Shown: positions 16,548 to 25,527, numbered from the stretch's first letter. The stretch: 28,908 nucleotides of DNA from an uncultured Lachnospiraceae bacterium (GCA_910579645.1 CAJTVK010000038.1:1-28908), one strand, 5' to 3'. Notes: a model not told the origin generated them from the letters alone. Made by a program: numbers and translations.

Positions 16548-17459
16548 TCATGCGCATATCTGGATTTCCCCTGTCTTTGCATCATAATAATAACTGTGGT
16601 CTGCAAGGCGTTCCTCCATGTCCACGCACATTTCGTTAATCTCGGCAACCATAGCATCCAGTTCCTTCTGGTTCTGCTCCTCCGACACCGGAAGGAAAAT
16701 AGTCTCATGGATGGAGGAAGGCAGGATAAAACAGTCCTGCCCTTTCACTGTATCCCGTATCAGTTTCCCATTCAGAATGCCTGCCGCCCCGTATAATCCG
16801 GATGCATTGCGCAGGATATACATTTTTCCGTTTTCCATCCTGTCCGCATTCTTCCACTCCTGTTTATCCCCGTCGTTTATAACGCTCTGTACATATGCCC
16901 CTATTTCGAGGAAACGGTAACCGTCTCCTTCCAGATTGTGCATGGCCTGTTTATAAAGCTGCCCTTCGCTTATCCCGTAGGCTTCCATCATTCCGCAGGT
17001 GATTTTAACACTGCAGCTGTTCCCCGCATCCGCCGCTTCCCGTATGATATAAATGACTGACAGGTCAAGCAGGCTTCTGGATACCAGCTTTCCAAGCAGC
17101 TCCCTGTTCTCTTTTGTGGAAAGCAGCACGGGGTATACTTTTTCCCTGACAGCATCCCAGTTGAGAAGCCTGCCGGAAAACTGCGCGATCTGCGGCGGGC
17201 ACTCGCTTTCCGTCCTTAAATCCGCGATATCTTTTACACATCCGTCTATGTCCGTATTCCCCGCATCATACATCCTGAAAAACTCTTCAAGATAAATAAC
17301 GGGAACTGTACCGCCGTTCTCACCATTGATACGGATACTGACGGCATCATGCCTTTTTCCATTATTCTTTAATGTATCCACCAGTTCCACATCTGCATTT
17401 TCCCCGTAAAACTCCCTTAATGCCTTCACTGTTTCTGCCTTAAATTCTTCATATTTCAT
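16548..17459 (-). CDS. DUF5688 family protein
   Basis: From the ATG at 17459 (AGGAGG 7 nt upstream) the product has 303 aa, beginning MKYEEFKAETVKALREFYG. It matches the DUF5688 family common in Lachnospiraceae conjugative elements: VPVIYLEEFFRMYDAG near 60 and central KENRELLGKLVSRSLLDLSVIY. No enzyme motif is apparent and there is no membrane segment. The function is unknown. A longer frame to 17501 has no ribosome site. It follows the annealase/exonuclease genes in the same direction with a 115-bp gap. Confidence 0.85.
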   Translation of the reverse strand: MKYEEFKAETVKALREFYGENADVELVDTLKNNGKRHDAVSIRINGENGGTVPVIYLEEFFRMYDAGNTDIDGCVKDIADLRTESECPPQIAQFSGRLLNWDAVREKVYPVLLSTKENRELLGKLVSRSLLDLSVIYIIREAADAGNSCSVKITCGMMEAYGISEGQLYKQAMHNLEGDGYRFLEIGAYVQSVINDGDKQEWKNADRMENGKMYILRNASGLYGAAGILNGKLIRDTVKGQDCFILPSSIHETIFLPVSEEQNQKELDAMVAEINEMCVDMEERLADHSYYYDAKTGEIQICA

Positions 17460-17574
17460 ATGCTTCCTCCTGTTCCGTTCCCGCTGCTTTCCTGACGGCA
17501 TCTGTCAGGAAATGCAGTTCCTGTCTGTTCTGTATCCGTAATTCATTCCGGCACCGTACAGCCGGCCTCTGTTC

Positions 17575-18285
17575 TTATGCCACTGATTTGGTTTTCGCAA
17601 GGGCACTCATTATCCTGCCGTACAGTTCCCCGGTCATATCCCCCGGATCATGGATATGGTATCTTTCCATGACCTCACCCATTCCGACGCCCGTACGTTT
17701 CAGTTCCGTTTCCAGCAGTCCCATTTCCTTATCCGATATCCTGCCCTCATCTCCTTTTCCGGCCGCCTTGCTTCCGGCTTTTAACTCATACACCTTCTGC
17801 CCTTTTTCGTCGGCAATGAACAGCCCGTCTATTTCCCTTTCCCTGTTATAGGAAATGGACTGTACGGAAAAACGGGCACTGCAGAAGAATTTTTCCCCTT
17901 TTTTCTGTATGCCTGCTCTGGATGCCGGAATCCAGATAAAAGGGGCGCTGTACAGTTCACGCCCGATTCCCCAGTTAAAACAAGCCCGTTTAAAGGAATC
18001 GGATGCCAGCGATTTCTCCTTTTCTGCAAAACCCGTGGTCCCCACATCCTGCTTGGATACCCATTCCCCCTTCCCGCTGTCATAAACTTCCACGGTACAG
18101 TACAGGCTGCCGTCTATGCACTGGTGGCTTCTTTTCCATCCGAAAGGGCCGAAGGTCTCGTCCAGTATCCTCTGGTCCACCCTCGCATCCTTGTACAGCA
18201 GCAGGACGGCTCCTTTCTCATTTACGGTTGCCGCACGGCACTCGATTTCTTCCGCCTTAAGCAGCCGTATCACACTTTTTTCCAT
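17575..18285 (-). CDS. Rad52/Sak-type single-strand annealing protein
   Basis: A 236-aa protein with the Rad52/22 core: FGPFGWKRSHQCIDGSLYC, then EWVSKQDVGT (~74-83) and SLASDSFKRACFNWGIGRELY (~92-112). Such proteins form rings that anneal complementary single strands in phage-type recombination. The C-terminal ~60 residues carry a Lys/Gly-rich linker and a small helical module (EMGLLETELKRTGVG) seen after many such annealases. It overlaps the upstream DUF3848-like gene by 29 bp, and the YqaJ exonuclease gene lies just beyond, so annealase and exonuclease form one recombination module. Confidence 0.88.
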   Translation of the reverse strand: MEKSVIRLLKAEEIECRAATVNEKGAVLLLYKDARVDQRILDETFGPFGWKRSHQCIDGSLYCTVEVYDSGKGEWVSKQDVGTTGFAEKEKSLASDSFKRACFNWGIGRELYSAPFIWIPASRAGIQKKGEKFFCSARFSVQSISYNREREIDGLFIADEKGQKVYELKAGSKAAGKGDEGRISDKEMGLLETELKRTGVGMGEVMERYHIHDPGDMTGELYGRIMSALAKTKSVA

Positions 18286-18625
18286 TTTCCAGATCCCTCT
18301 TTCCCGTCTTTATCCTTTTCCACGTTTCCTTATCTGCCAGCACATTGCCGGCTGATTCTTTTAATTCCCCATAAAAACCGTCCTCATGCTTCAGCCATTC
18401 CTGATACAAAGTTTCCAGTATTCCGGAGTCTTCCTGCATCATATTTTCCATGGCTTCCCCTGTCATTTCACCGGAAAAATCCGCCAGTATTCCATGCAAG
18501 TTTACAAACACTTCGATTTTATAGGAACTGTCATAAATCGCCTCCCTGCTTTCCTTCAGCAGTTCTTCCTTAAAAGACTGCAGTTCCCCATGAATCCTCC
18601 GGCAGAAAGTTTCTTTTATGCCCAT
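18257..18625 (-). CDS. DUF3848-like small protein
   Basis: A 122-aa acidic helical protein. The stretch ILETLYQEWLKHEDGFYGELKES (~70-92) resembles the C-terminal signature of DUF3848, a family of element proteins; the match is from memory of the family pattern and moderate. AGGAGG lies 5 nt before the ATG. It is sandwiched between the exonuclease (9-bp gap) and the annealase (29-bp overlap), suggesting strict co-expression and possibly an accessory role in recombination. Confidence 0.7.
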   Translation of the reverse strand: MGIKETFCRRIHGELQSFKEELLKESREAIYDSSYKIEVFVNLHGILADFSGEMTGEAMENMMQEDSGILETLYQEWLKHEDGFYGELKESAGNVLADKETWKRIKTGKRDLENGKKCDTAA

Positions 18626-18634
18626 CCCTGCCTC

Positions 18635-19564
18635 CTATGCCGCCTTTATCTGGAAACGGCGGGATGTGGATGTTTTCGCATAGTCGCGGTATACTTCCGG
18701 CATCTCCTGCCGTATCCTCTTCGCATCCAGCCGCGCCGTTTCCACGTTCCCCCATGAAACGCGGTACTTCCTGCTGAACGCCCTCTCATTGTCCTTCATG
18801 TACAGCTTTACCTCCTGCTCTATCCGGCGCTGTTCCTTTTCCAGTTCCGCTATCTGCAGGAGGATTTCCTCCCTTCTGGCCAGTTTTTCATCAAACCCCA
18901 CCAGTTCGATGGTGCTGTCCCTTCTGGCCGTATGGAAATATTGTTCCAGCACTTCGCTGCACGGCTCCGAGCCGTCGGGGTCCGGCATGTTTCCTGCCAT
19001 TACATGGTTTTCCCAGAAATCCCTTTCCGTCCTGACCAGCCGGCCGATTAATTCATCATCCCAGACCAACTTATGGTATTTGAATTCCTGTCCGAGAATG
19101 ACCACTGCAAGATACCACGTCCGCTTCCCCGTTACCGCCATATAATGGACACACTGCAGGATATAATGAAGCGGGATTTCCCCGTCCTTCCATTTGTCCG
19201 CATTATAGGCGCTGGCGGTCTTGCATTCCAGCCCCGCGTCCTCCCCTATGACCAGCCGGTCAACATCCGCAATCATGAACGGGTTTTCCCTGCTGCGGTA
19301 CATGTAATTGGAGCGGCGCACTTTCAGTCCCGTTTCCTCCATAAACCTCTGCGCCACATAATCCTCAAGGTCATGCCCCTGTCTTACGGATTCACTGTCC
19401 TGCTCCTGCCGCCCCCCGTAGACTTTGTCCTGATAGACTTTCATGGGACTGCTGTACGGGTTCAGCCCGCAGACTGCCCCCGCATCCGAACCCCCGATTC
19501 CCGTTTTTCTCAGCCGCAGCCATTCTTCCCTTCCCAGATTTCCCACTGCTGTTTTTGTATACAC
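18635..19564 (-). CDS. YqaJ-type viral recombinase/alkaline exonuclease
   Basis: A 309-aa PD-(D/E)XK nuclease of the YqaJ/lambda-Exo family: RKTGIGGSDAGAVCGLNPY (~19-37), QGHDLEDYVA (Glu67), FMIADVDRLV (Asp100/102) and LECKTAS (Glu113-x-Lys115) are the expected catalytic elements. It digests one strand of a duplex end to expose the other for annealing. The C-terminal part (~225-280) is coiled (ILLQIAELEKEQRRIEQEV). The start is GTG with GGAGG 8 nt upstream. With the Rad52-type protein it forms an exonuclease-annealase pair as in Red-like systems. Confidence 0.92.
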   Translation of the reverse strand: MYTKTAVGNLGREEWLRLRKTGIGGSDAGAVCGLNPYSSPMKVYQDKVYGGRQEQDSESVRQGHDLEDYVAQRFMEETGLKVRRSNYMYRSRENPFMIADVDRLVIGEDAGLECKTASAYNADKWKDGEIPLHYILQCVHYMAVTGKRTWYLAVVILGQEFKYHKLVWDDELIGRLVRTERDFWENHVMAGNMPDPDGSEPCSEVLEQYFHTARRDSTIELVGFDEKLARREEILLQIAELEKEQRRIEQEVKLYMKDNERAFSRKYRVSWGNVETARLDAKRIRQEMPEVYRDYAKTSTSRRFQIKAA

Positions 19565-19685
19565 AAAGCATTCCTCCTTTCTGCTTTCATACTGCCTCCG
19601 TCATATTCTCAATAATACATTTTTATCACAGCAGGCATCGCGCCATCCCTGTTTCCCATGGTTCCATAGCCAGCCGCAACATAAA

Positions 19686-19850
19686 AAGGGGATGGACAGA
19701 ACCATTGTGGTTCCAACCATCCCAAGTTTTTTCTGTCCGTCCCTTTCTGTTCAAAAAGTGGCAGTATTACAGAATACGGGCAGATTACAAAATCATGTCC
19801 CGTATATGACAACTCCTGCGCCGTTTCCATATAAATGGGGACGGACAGAA
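19686..19850. repeat. REP-like palindromic element in the gap before the exonuclease gene
   Basis: The word GGGACGGACAGAA (19838-19850) is perfectly inverted as TTCTGTCCGTCCC (19731-19743), and a variant GGGATGGACAGA occurs at 19689-19700. Inside, GGGATGG and CCATCCC (19689-19695 and 19717-19723) close around AACCA/TGGTT, giving a stable hairpin. No convincing gene lies in this 363-bp gap (19565-19927). GGGGACGG-type words are typical of REP sequences mobilised by REP-associated tyrosine transposases in Clostridia, so a REP/BIME unit is the best guess. Confidence 0.55.
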
Positions 19851-19927
19851 ATATTCCTTATTTTTTCCGTGATATATTCCAATGATTACAGCCATTGTTC
19901 CAAAAGGATTAAACGATCATAACAGGG

Positions 19928-20209
19928 TCAGGCTGTTTCCTCCAGTTCATGGATAACCCTTATACCGTCCTTGAAACCCTGCCTGTAGGCTGCCATCCCA
20001 TATATCGTTCCGCAGTTATTGGTAGTTGAAATTGCCCTGTCAACCACCGCCTCCTGTTTCCCGTCCAGCATGATTTTCCTCATTTCGTTAAATGCTACCT
20101 CCTGCTCCCTCAGTTCGTGATGGTATTCGTCATCTTCTTTCAATGCCACTTCCAGGGCTGTTTCCATTCTCTCTTTTACCAAAATATCCAGCAGTTTTTC
20201 TTTCTTCAT
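19928..20209 (-). CDS. Small element protein, resembles DUF6809-type
   Basis: From the ATG at 20209 (GGAGG 6 nt upstream; an earlier ATG touches the ribosome site) the product has 93 aa. It is helical and acidic, with a final AAYRQGFKDGIRVIHEL. That 'GF-DG' ending is common in short helical proteins of Lachnospiraceae elements (DUF6809-like), which are of unknown function. It lies between DUF932 and the REP-like repeat in the same direction. Confidence 0.65.
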   Translation of the reverse strand: MKKEKLLDILVKERMETALEVALKEDDEYHHELREQEVAFNEMRKIMLDGKQEAVVDRAISTTNNCGTIYGMAAYRQGFKDGIRVIHELEETA

Positions 20210-20288
20210 TCCCATCCTCCGTTCCCTGTCTTTCTTCCGGTTTCTAAATTGCCTATCTTATGTCCGGAACATCTGCCCGGAACCTGTA

Positions 20289-21221
20289 CTATGCCGCCTC
20301 CACAAGCTGGTACGCCCTGTCTATCACCGGATTCCCGTCCATTGTACGGATAAACAGGTTTTCCCTGTAATTTGCCGTCCGGCGCAACGGTTCCGCATGG
20401 GTGGCAAAGTCCGATACCGCATTGATGAAACGGTATGCATTGTTCCCCACATCCTTCAGGTCCGGTGCATCATAATAACGTTTTCCAATGTCTTCCCTTA
20501 GTTTACTGGTATTTTTAATCTGTGCCTCCGTCGCGCCCTTTTCCACCGGGAGAAGCAGTTCTATATATTCCCGCACCTGTCGGTCCGACATTTTCTGCCT
20601 GTGCAGTCTTTCAATTTCTTTTCCAAAGCTGTCCATGTACTTTTCCGCCATAAAGAGCGCATCCTTCGCCTCCTGGATCTTTCCCCTGATGTCGCCTGTA
20701 TGTATCATGCCCCATCCCCTTTTTGCCGTCCGCAGAGCCAGGTTCAGTGTATTGTTGCACACCACACGGACCGGGGTGACCGCCACCCTTACCGCACCGG
20801 AACCGTCATGAGTGTTGCTGAATACAAGGTACGGGGAAATGCGTTCTCCTGAAATGATGTACTCATGCGGCAGCCTTGCCAGAAGCCAGACCTTCCTCCC
20901 TTCCTGCAGTGCCCCGGCAGTCTCATAGCGTACCCCGCTGCCCAACAGGGCATCCGTAAAGGCAAAGGCCTCCCTGTTCTGGATAATCTTATAGCGGTCG
21001 GTCACCACGCCCAATACCTTACGGTCGGTATCCCTTACATTTGCCTTATAGCCGGGTATCTTTTTCCCGGCATCCGTATAAATCGGTTCCTGCACCACTT
21101 CCCAGTCCAACCCCGCCAGCCGGAGTGCGTCTGCGGAATCCGGGGCTTCCGCTACGCCCGTCCCTAATCCGTGCCATGGTTTTTCCCTTGTGTAAAACAT
21201 CGTCTCTACGTTTGCTGCCAT
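20289..21221 (-). CDS. DUF932 phage/plasmid-like protein
   Basis: A 310-aa protein beginning MAANVETMFYTREKPWHGLG, the characteristic start of DUF932 (phage/plasmid-like protein TIGR03299) members. Further family features are RYKIIQNREAFAFTDALL (~77-94) and VTPVRVVCNNTLNLAL (~148-163). It acts in an unknown step of element or phage DNA metabolism and often sits next to annealases and exonucleases, as here. The site AAGGAGG lies 8 nt before the ATG. Length is normal. Confidence 0.92.
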   Translation of the reverse strand: MAANVETMFYTREKPWHGLGTGVAEAPDSADALRLAGLDWEVVQEPIYTDAGKKIPGYKANVRDTDRKVLGVVTDRYKIIQNREAFAFTDALLGSGVRYETAGALQEGRKVWLLARLPHEYIISGERISPYLVFSNTHDGSGAVRVAVTPVRVVCNNTLNLALRTAKRGWGMIHTGDIRGKIQEAKDALFMAEKYMDSFGKEIERLHRQKMSDRQVREYIELLLPVEKGATEAQIKNTSKLREDIGKRYYDAPDLKDVGNNAYRFINAVSDFATHAEPLRRTANYRENLFIRTMDGNPVIDRAYQLVEAA

Positions 21222-21350
21222 TTTTCTTTCCTCCTTATCTGCTTTGGATTTTTAAATTTCTTTTTAACTGACATTCCTCTTGAATCAATATTTATTTTGT
21301 CTTCTGTATCGATGTATCTATCAAACCTCCTTCCTCTATAAAGTAAAATA

Positions 21351-21382
21351 GAATGACCGGCAGATTTCTCCACCGGTCATTC
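21351..21382 (-). terminator. Hairpin terminator after the glycan-binding gene
   Basis: GAATGACCGG (21351-21360) and CCGGTCATTC (21373-21382) form a perfect 10-bp stem with a 12-nt loop. On the minus strand it is followed by TATTTTACTTTA. It lies about 135 bp after the 21516 stop. The rest of 21222-21515 is AT-rich, and I see no gene in it. Confidence 0.65.
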
Positions 21383-21515
21383 CATCATAGAAATTATATA
21401 TAGATACAATGTCATATTTTTCAGGACCTAAATCGCCCTTAACCTTTTTACGTTTTTTCTATTCCACAATATGTTCAAAACATTCCTTGATCCAAGACCC
21501 GAATTATATTTTAAA

Positions 21516-23381
21516 CTATTTCTCATAAGTCCCTTCAAAAGTCGTCCCTATTCCCCCAAAATCACCATTCTGTTTGATGTATATTTCGCCTGTATCCAAG
21601 AGATAGATATAAAGTTGGTTTCCATATCCACCATCATACAAAAGTGCATTCTCCCCGGAAACGAGACTTGAAATCACTTCATCCTCTATCATGCCTACAT
21701 TCATCCCAGCCCAGCAATTCCCCGAAATATACATCTGCCGGTTTTCTTCATCATAAGTAAGCGTAATCTCTGCACCGAAATCTTCCCCCATATAACATCC
21801 ATAAGTTCCCAATATGGAACTATCCACATAAAATTCCTGTCCGTCCTTTCCGGTCACTGCCAATTCTGTACCTTGTGGTATCTCCGTCTCACTGTCCTGA
21901 TATCCCCACATTGCTATTTCCGTTAAACATGTGTCTTCATATTTCGTTCCGGACTCTGCCTCAAGAATAGTGATTCTTAAATAATCCGTCCAAACCGGAC
22001 TCTCAAAAGAAATCATATCACTATATAATAACTCTGTCATATTTTGGTATTCCTCTTTTCCCAGATTCCATTCGCAGATGCTTCCATCGGAAAAACGCAG
22101 TTCTGCCCTCCTTATTTTTCCATTTGCCCCAAAAACGTTTTCATTTTTCATATATCCATTCAAAAAACCAATTTCAGTCAGATATAATGGGTTTGTAAAC
22201 CATATTTCCACATACTCGCCTTCCCCATTTCCCTCAACTCCTTCAGCCCAACATGTATCTTTATTTCCATCGAATAACGCTTCCACTTTATATATATTTG
22301 TGCTGTCTGTTAATTCGGAGGAAGCCGAAACTGTATCAATATATAAGTCATTGAGCAAAATACTTTCTTTTACCTTCACGGTATTTTCCTTTCCTTCCGT
22401 CTCAAATTCAACAGACCCATTCAATCCATATGAAACATCTCCATCCATGTCATCTACGACATATTCTCCGGTATCATAACTTTCCTCTGCGGAAACAGTT
22501 TCCGCCACTGCCTCATCAACTCTTTCATTCGAAATTTCCCCCTCTGCAACCTCATCATCCGATGAACTTCCCAGCCAAAATACCCCGCCCAAAATGATAA
22601 GTAAAAATAAAATGACAACTATCACTATATACCATTTTTTGTTCAGCATATTTAATGGCACTTGCCCCTTATATAAGCCTTGCTTTATATCGTTACTATT
22701 CTTTTGACTGGCATTTATTTCTCTATTTTTCTGTATTTGCTTATCCTGTGCTTTTCCTAAAATGCCTGCTCCATTTCCGGCATTTGTCCGAACTTCTGAT
22801 TCGACATGTTTTTCCGAACCATAGATGGCGTTTTGCTGCACGTCTCCATCCATATCGCCACAGCAAATTTGCTGTACTGCATAACCAATGATTCCCATAT
22901 CTGCCACAGTAATCCTGTAATGATAAATCCGTGTCCTAAAATCAAAAAAAGCATTGGCAACTGATTTTCTCCAATATATGGTAAAGGTGCCGCCCTCATC
23001 ATAATCAACATCATATATCATTTTCCTATATGAAAGAACAGGATTTCCATCAACCCCTTTTTCCACCAGAAAACCTAACGGTGACAGCTGCCCTATCAGA
23101 TACTGAATCAAGTCATCATAAGGCACCCTGTTTTCCAATAAAAATTTTTGCTTCCTGAGTCTTTTCCACTTAATATCAAGAATACTATCTTTTACTGCAA
23201 ATGCTACCATTAAAGTCAGAAAATTTGCCCCAAATATACCCTCTATTCCGTTATGTATGCAGATACCTGCTATGGTGCCTATTACCAGTGCAATAACATA
23301 TATAATGTTATATTTCCTTCCCCCGTCATCCAGCGGGACCATTGACTTCAGCCTTAGTGGCTCCTGATTTTTCGTATTCAT
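21516..23381 (-). CDS. Membrane protein with C-terminal NADase-type glycan-binding domain
   Basis: From the ATG at 23381 (GAGG site 7 nt upstream) the product has 621 aa. Two N-terminal membrane segments (~25-65, IIYVIALVIGTIAGICI and FLTLMVAFAV) precede a cytosolic region with a possible SH2-like or PH-like domain (~80-160), then a third membrane helix (~250-270, WYIVIVVILFLLIILGGVFWLG). The rest lies outside the cell: an acidic linker, a discoidin-like NADase-type glycan-binding domain (VSASSEL, LFDGNKDTCWAEGVEGNGEGEYVEIWF, ~330-460) and a final beta-rich domain (~500-621). It probably binds surface or host glycans. It heads downstream in the same direction as the zinc-ribbon and DUF2085 genes. 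Codons are AT-rich. Confidence 0.82.
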   Translation of the reverse strand: MNTKNQEPLRLKSMVPLDDGGRKYNIIYVIALVIGTIAGICIHNGIEGIFGANFLTLMVAFAVKDSILDIKWKRLRKQKFLLENRVPYDDLIQYLIGQLSPLGFLVEKGVDGNPVLSYRKMIYDVDYDEGGTFTIYWRKSVANAFFDFRTRIYHYRITVADMGIIGYAVQQICCGDMDGDVQQNAIYGSEKHVESEVRTNAGNGAGILGKAQDKQIQKNREINASQKNSNDIKQGLYKGQVPLNMLNKKWYIVIVVILFLLIILGGVFWLGSSSDDEVAEGEISNERVDEAVAETVSAEESYDTGEYVVDDMDGDVSYGLNGSVEFETEGKENTVKVKESILLNDLYIDTVSASSELTDSTNIYKVEALFDGNKDTCWAEGVEGNGEGEYVEIWFTNPLYLTEIGFLNGYMKNENVFGANGKIRRAELRFSDGSICEWNLGKEEYQNMTELLYSDMISFESPVWTDYLRITILEAESGTKYEDTCLTEIAMWGYQDSETEIPQGTELAVTGKDGQEFYVDSSILGTYGCYMGEDFGAEITLTYDEENRQMYISGNCWAGMNVGMIEDEVISSLVSGENALLYDGGYGNQLYIYLLDTGEIYIKQNGDFGGIGTTFEGTYEK

Positions 23382-23416
23382 ATTTTTCCTCATTTCTATG
23401 CTGCTTTTTATACATT

Positions 23417-23451
23417 CCAAGTTTATGGTTGCAGCACGGACACAAACTTGG
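23417..23451. repeat. Short inverted repeat in the intergenic gap
   Basis: CCAAGTTT (23417-23424) pairs with AAACTTGG (23444-23451) across a 19-nt loop, between the zinc-ribbon gene and the glycan-binding protein gene. It may be a weak terminator, operator or processing site; there is no T-run. Confidence 0.3.
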
Positions 23452-23496
23452 GAGTGAAAGAATCAGTTCTTTTACTGTCCTTCACCTCAAACTGCC

Positions 23497-24801
23497 TCAT
23501 CTGCAGGCCAACAGAAAATGAAATACAGTAATACAAATAAAAGCTACAGCCAAAACTCCATATAGATTTATTTTTTTCTGCCTGAAGGATTCCCTGTCAT
23601 TTATCTCCTGCATCCGTTCCATTCCATACAGCTGCACATATTTGTCCAATTCAGCGATTCTGATACTTCCTGTTTTCTGCAGTGCTGACAACTTGTTTTC
23701 AGTAATCAGGGAAAGCAGTTCCGGCGGTAAATACCGCCCCTTTTCTTCCTCAAACTGCGTCCCTGTTTTTGAATCGTAAAAAGACAGAACTATCCCTAAA
23801 ATTGCCCCCCATATCACAATATTAAAAACCGCATTCCAAAAACCTACAAACATGATACGAATCAGAAATATAAAAACCAACTGTATGATATATGCCGCCA
23901 ATGCAGGCATACGCAGCATCTTTTCATCCTGTTCCGCCTGTATGTAATTCCTATAGTGCTGCGGTCTCTCCTGCCTTACTTTCTCAAGCCCCTTTTCCGT
24001 CAGGTTTCTTACGAAGTCTCCATACTCAGGTTGTGAACTAAAATGGGCAGCCTGACTGGTATTTCCTTTATCCGGAATATCCTGAAGATATGTGAGAAGT
24101 TCTTCATAGGAAGCATATTTCTCATAGTGCACTTTATCATTATCCAATATAATTTTTAAAACTTCCAAAAATTTTTCCGCCTTATCACTGGAAGAAAACC
24201 GGATACAGTATGCATCAATGTAAATTGCTGCAGCCTGTATTACTACATATGAAACATCACGAAAAGCAAACCTGACAGTATCTATTATGATATCCTTCCC
24301 AGTTACAATTACTCCCGTGTCATCCTCAACCGCAAACAAAAGCGGCGTACCTTCAAACCATTTTTCATCACAGGAATCCTTATGCTTTAAAAATTTCTTA
24401 TCACTGCTCTGTCTGGCAATCATGACATCACCAAGAACAGATGTGCGCCAATCCTCTGAATAATTTTTGATAAACTTCTGTACAACCGGGTCATTCTCAT
24501 ATTCTGCAAATTCACTGACATTATCAAGATAAAATCTCACCGGAACTGGCGCAATCTTCACATCGGTTTGAGTAAATTTGCTTCCGCAGTTCTGGCATAT
24601 CCAATACTCCTTCTGTTCTTCCTCGCTCCATGTTTTACTCTTTCCTGCCCCGCACATGCCGCACAGCACCCCGACAGGGCCAAGCATCATAAGGCCGCAG
24701 CAAGCTTTACCACTTCCAAATCCCTTCGTACTGCTATGGATCTTCACATTATTGGTCACAAACACCTGACAGTCCGTACTGCCACATTTCGGACATCTCA
24801 T
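23497..24801 (-). CDS. Zinc-ribbon membrane protein
   Basis: A 434-aa protein opening MRCPKCGSTDCQVF and closing the ribbon at YWICQNCGSKF (~67-77), i.e. two CxxC knuckles. Between them is a glycine/cysteine-rich hydrophobic segment (ACCGLMMLGPVGVLCGMCG), a pattern seen in many Firmicutes zinc-ribbon membrane proteins. A soluble middle (~90-290) of beta/alpha type may be PH-like (GVIVTGKDIIIDTVRFAF). Two membrane helices follow (~300-345), then a cytosolic stretch and a final helix (GVLAVAFICITVFHFLLA). Its start lies 1 nt after the DUF2085 stop; GGGAGG of that overlap serves as the ribosome site. Confidence 0.75.
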   Translation of the reverse strand: MRCPKCGSTDCQVFVTNNVKIHSSTKGFGSGKACCGLMMLGPVGVLCGMCGAGKSKTWSEEEQKEYWICQNCGSKFTQTDVKIAPVPVRFYLDNVSEFAEYENDPVVQKFIKNYSEDWRTSVLGDVMIARQSSDKKFLKHKDSCDEKWFEGTPLLFAVEDDTGVIVTGKDIIIDTVRFAFRDVSYVVIQAAAIYIDAYCIRFSSSDKAEKFLEVLKIILDNDKVHYEKYASYEELLTYLQDIPDKGNTSQAAHFSSQPEYGDFVRNLTEKGLEKVRQERPQHYRNYIQAEQDEKMLRMPALAAYIIQLVFIFLIRIMFVGFWNAVFNIVIWGAILGIVLSFYDSKTGTQFEEEKGRYLPPELLSLITENKLSALQKTGSIRIAELDKYVQLYGMERMQEINDRESFRQKKINLYGVLAVAFICITVFHFLLACR

Positions 24802-24802
24802 C

Positions 24803-25192
24803 CTAAATCCCTCCCATTATAAATTTTGCCGTCATAATAACCAGCATTATTTCCAAACGCACGCTTCCAACGCCACACAATATCCCTGTTATCAGCCTCA
24901 GAACCTGATTCGATTCTCTCCAATGAACATATTGGGTCGCCCCGTCTGCAACCAATGGAATACAAATCACTACTGAACAGAAAGGCGGCATATCAACCAG
25001 ATGCCAGGTTGCTATTGCCATGATATATCCAATCATTAAGCCTGTGCATCTCGCACATAACGGAAACTGATAGCCATGCACAAAAAAACTTCTCTCCGGC
25101 ATTTGGTGGCATCCGATCCTTGCCCCCAAACACATTAATTTTTCCCATCTTAAATCATTTGCCTTATCATTATTACTGTTTTTTATATCCAT
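24803..25192 (-). CDS. DUF2085 membrane protein
   Basis: A 129-aa protein with the DUF2085 signature CHQMPERSFFVHGYQFPLCARCTG (~28-51) including its three conserved Cys and a His, then two or three membrane segments (LMIGYIMAIATWHLVD; LITGILCGVGSVRL; IMLVIMTAKFI). The Cys/His set suggests metal binding; the role of the family is unknown. It is the first gene of the three-gene membrane cassette and touches the zinc-ribbon gene. The ribosome site (AAAGGATG) is weak and distant. Confidence 0.85.
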   Translation of the reverse strand: MDIKNSNNDKANDLRWEKLMCLGARIGCHQMPERSFFVHGYQFPLCARCTGLMIGYIMAIATWHLVDMPPFCSVVICIPLVADGATQYVHWRESNQVLRLITGILCGVGSVRLEIMLVIMTAKFIMGGI

Positions 25193-25439
25193 CTGTATTT
25201 TATTGAATCATCCTTTCTAACATCATTATTTCATATATGGTCAAATTACTTTTCACAAGTTCTTTTTAAGTGTAATGTGAGAAAGAAAAAACATTCAAGT
25301 CATAAAAATCTTTCATAACTTTTATCTGGCAACCATATCTATATGCAGATAAAAGCAGGCACATTTACAGTCCATCAGGCAGCGAAACAACTGCTCGCCG
25401 CGTGATCTGTCTACTATCCTCATGGCTCTATGCAATCAA

Positions 25440-25463
25440 GTAGGGGAGATTTCTCTCCCCTAC
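25440..25463. other. Strong hairpin in the 498-bp gap 25193-25690
   Basis: GTAGGGGAGA (25440-25449) and TCTCCCCTAC (25454-25463) form a perfect 10-bp stem with a TTTC loop. The surrounding 25340-25510 stretch is GC-richer than its neighbours and on the minus strand reads short frames such as a 34-codon Cys-rich one starting MRIVDRSRGEQLFRC without a ribosome site. I see no supported gene in the gap; a structured RNA or a remnant of another element is possible. Confidence 0.4.
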
Positions 25464-25527
25464 TCGCCGCACGCCCCATGCGCCACTTCAGCGGCATATT
25501 TCCTCTACATAAGACTGCGCATAAAAA

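Noticed and set aside
19609..19830. 73-codon minus-strand frame in the REP-like gap
   Set aside because: No ribosome site; the frame is built from the palindromic repeat sequence.
25440..25463. CRISPR-like repeat
   Set aside because: Only one hairpin, with no regularly spaced copies; no CRISPR array is visible anywhere in the window.
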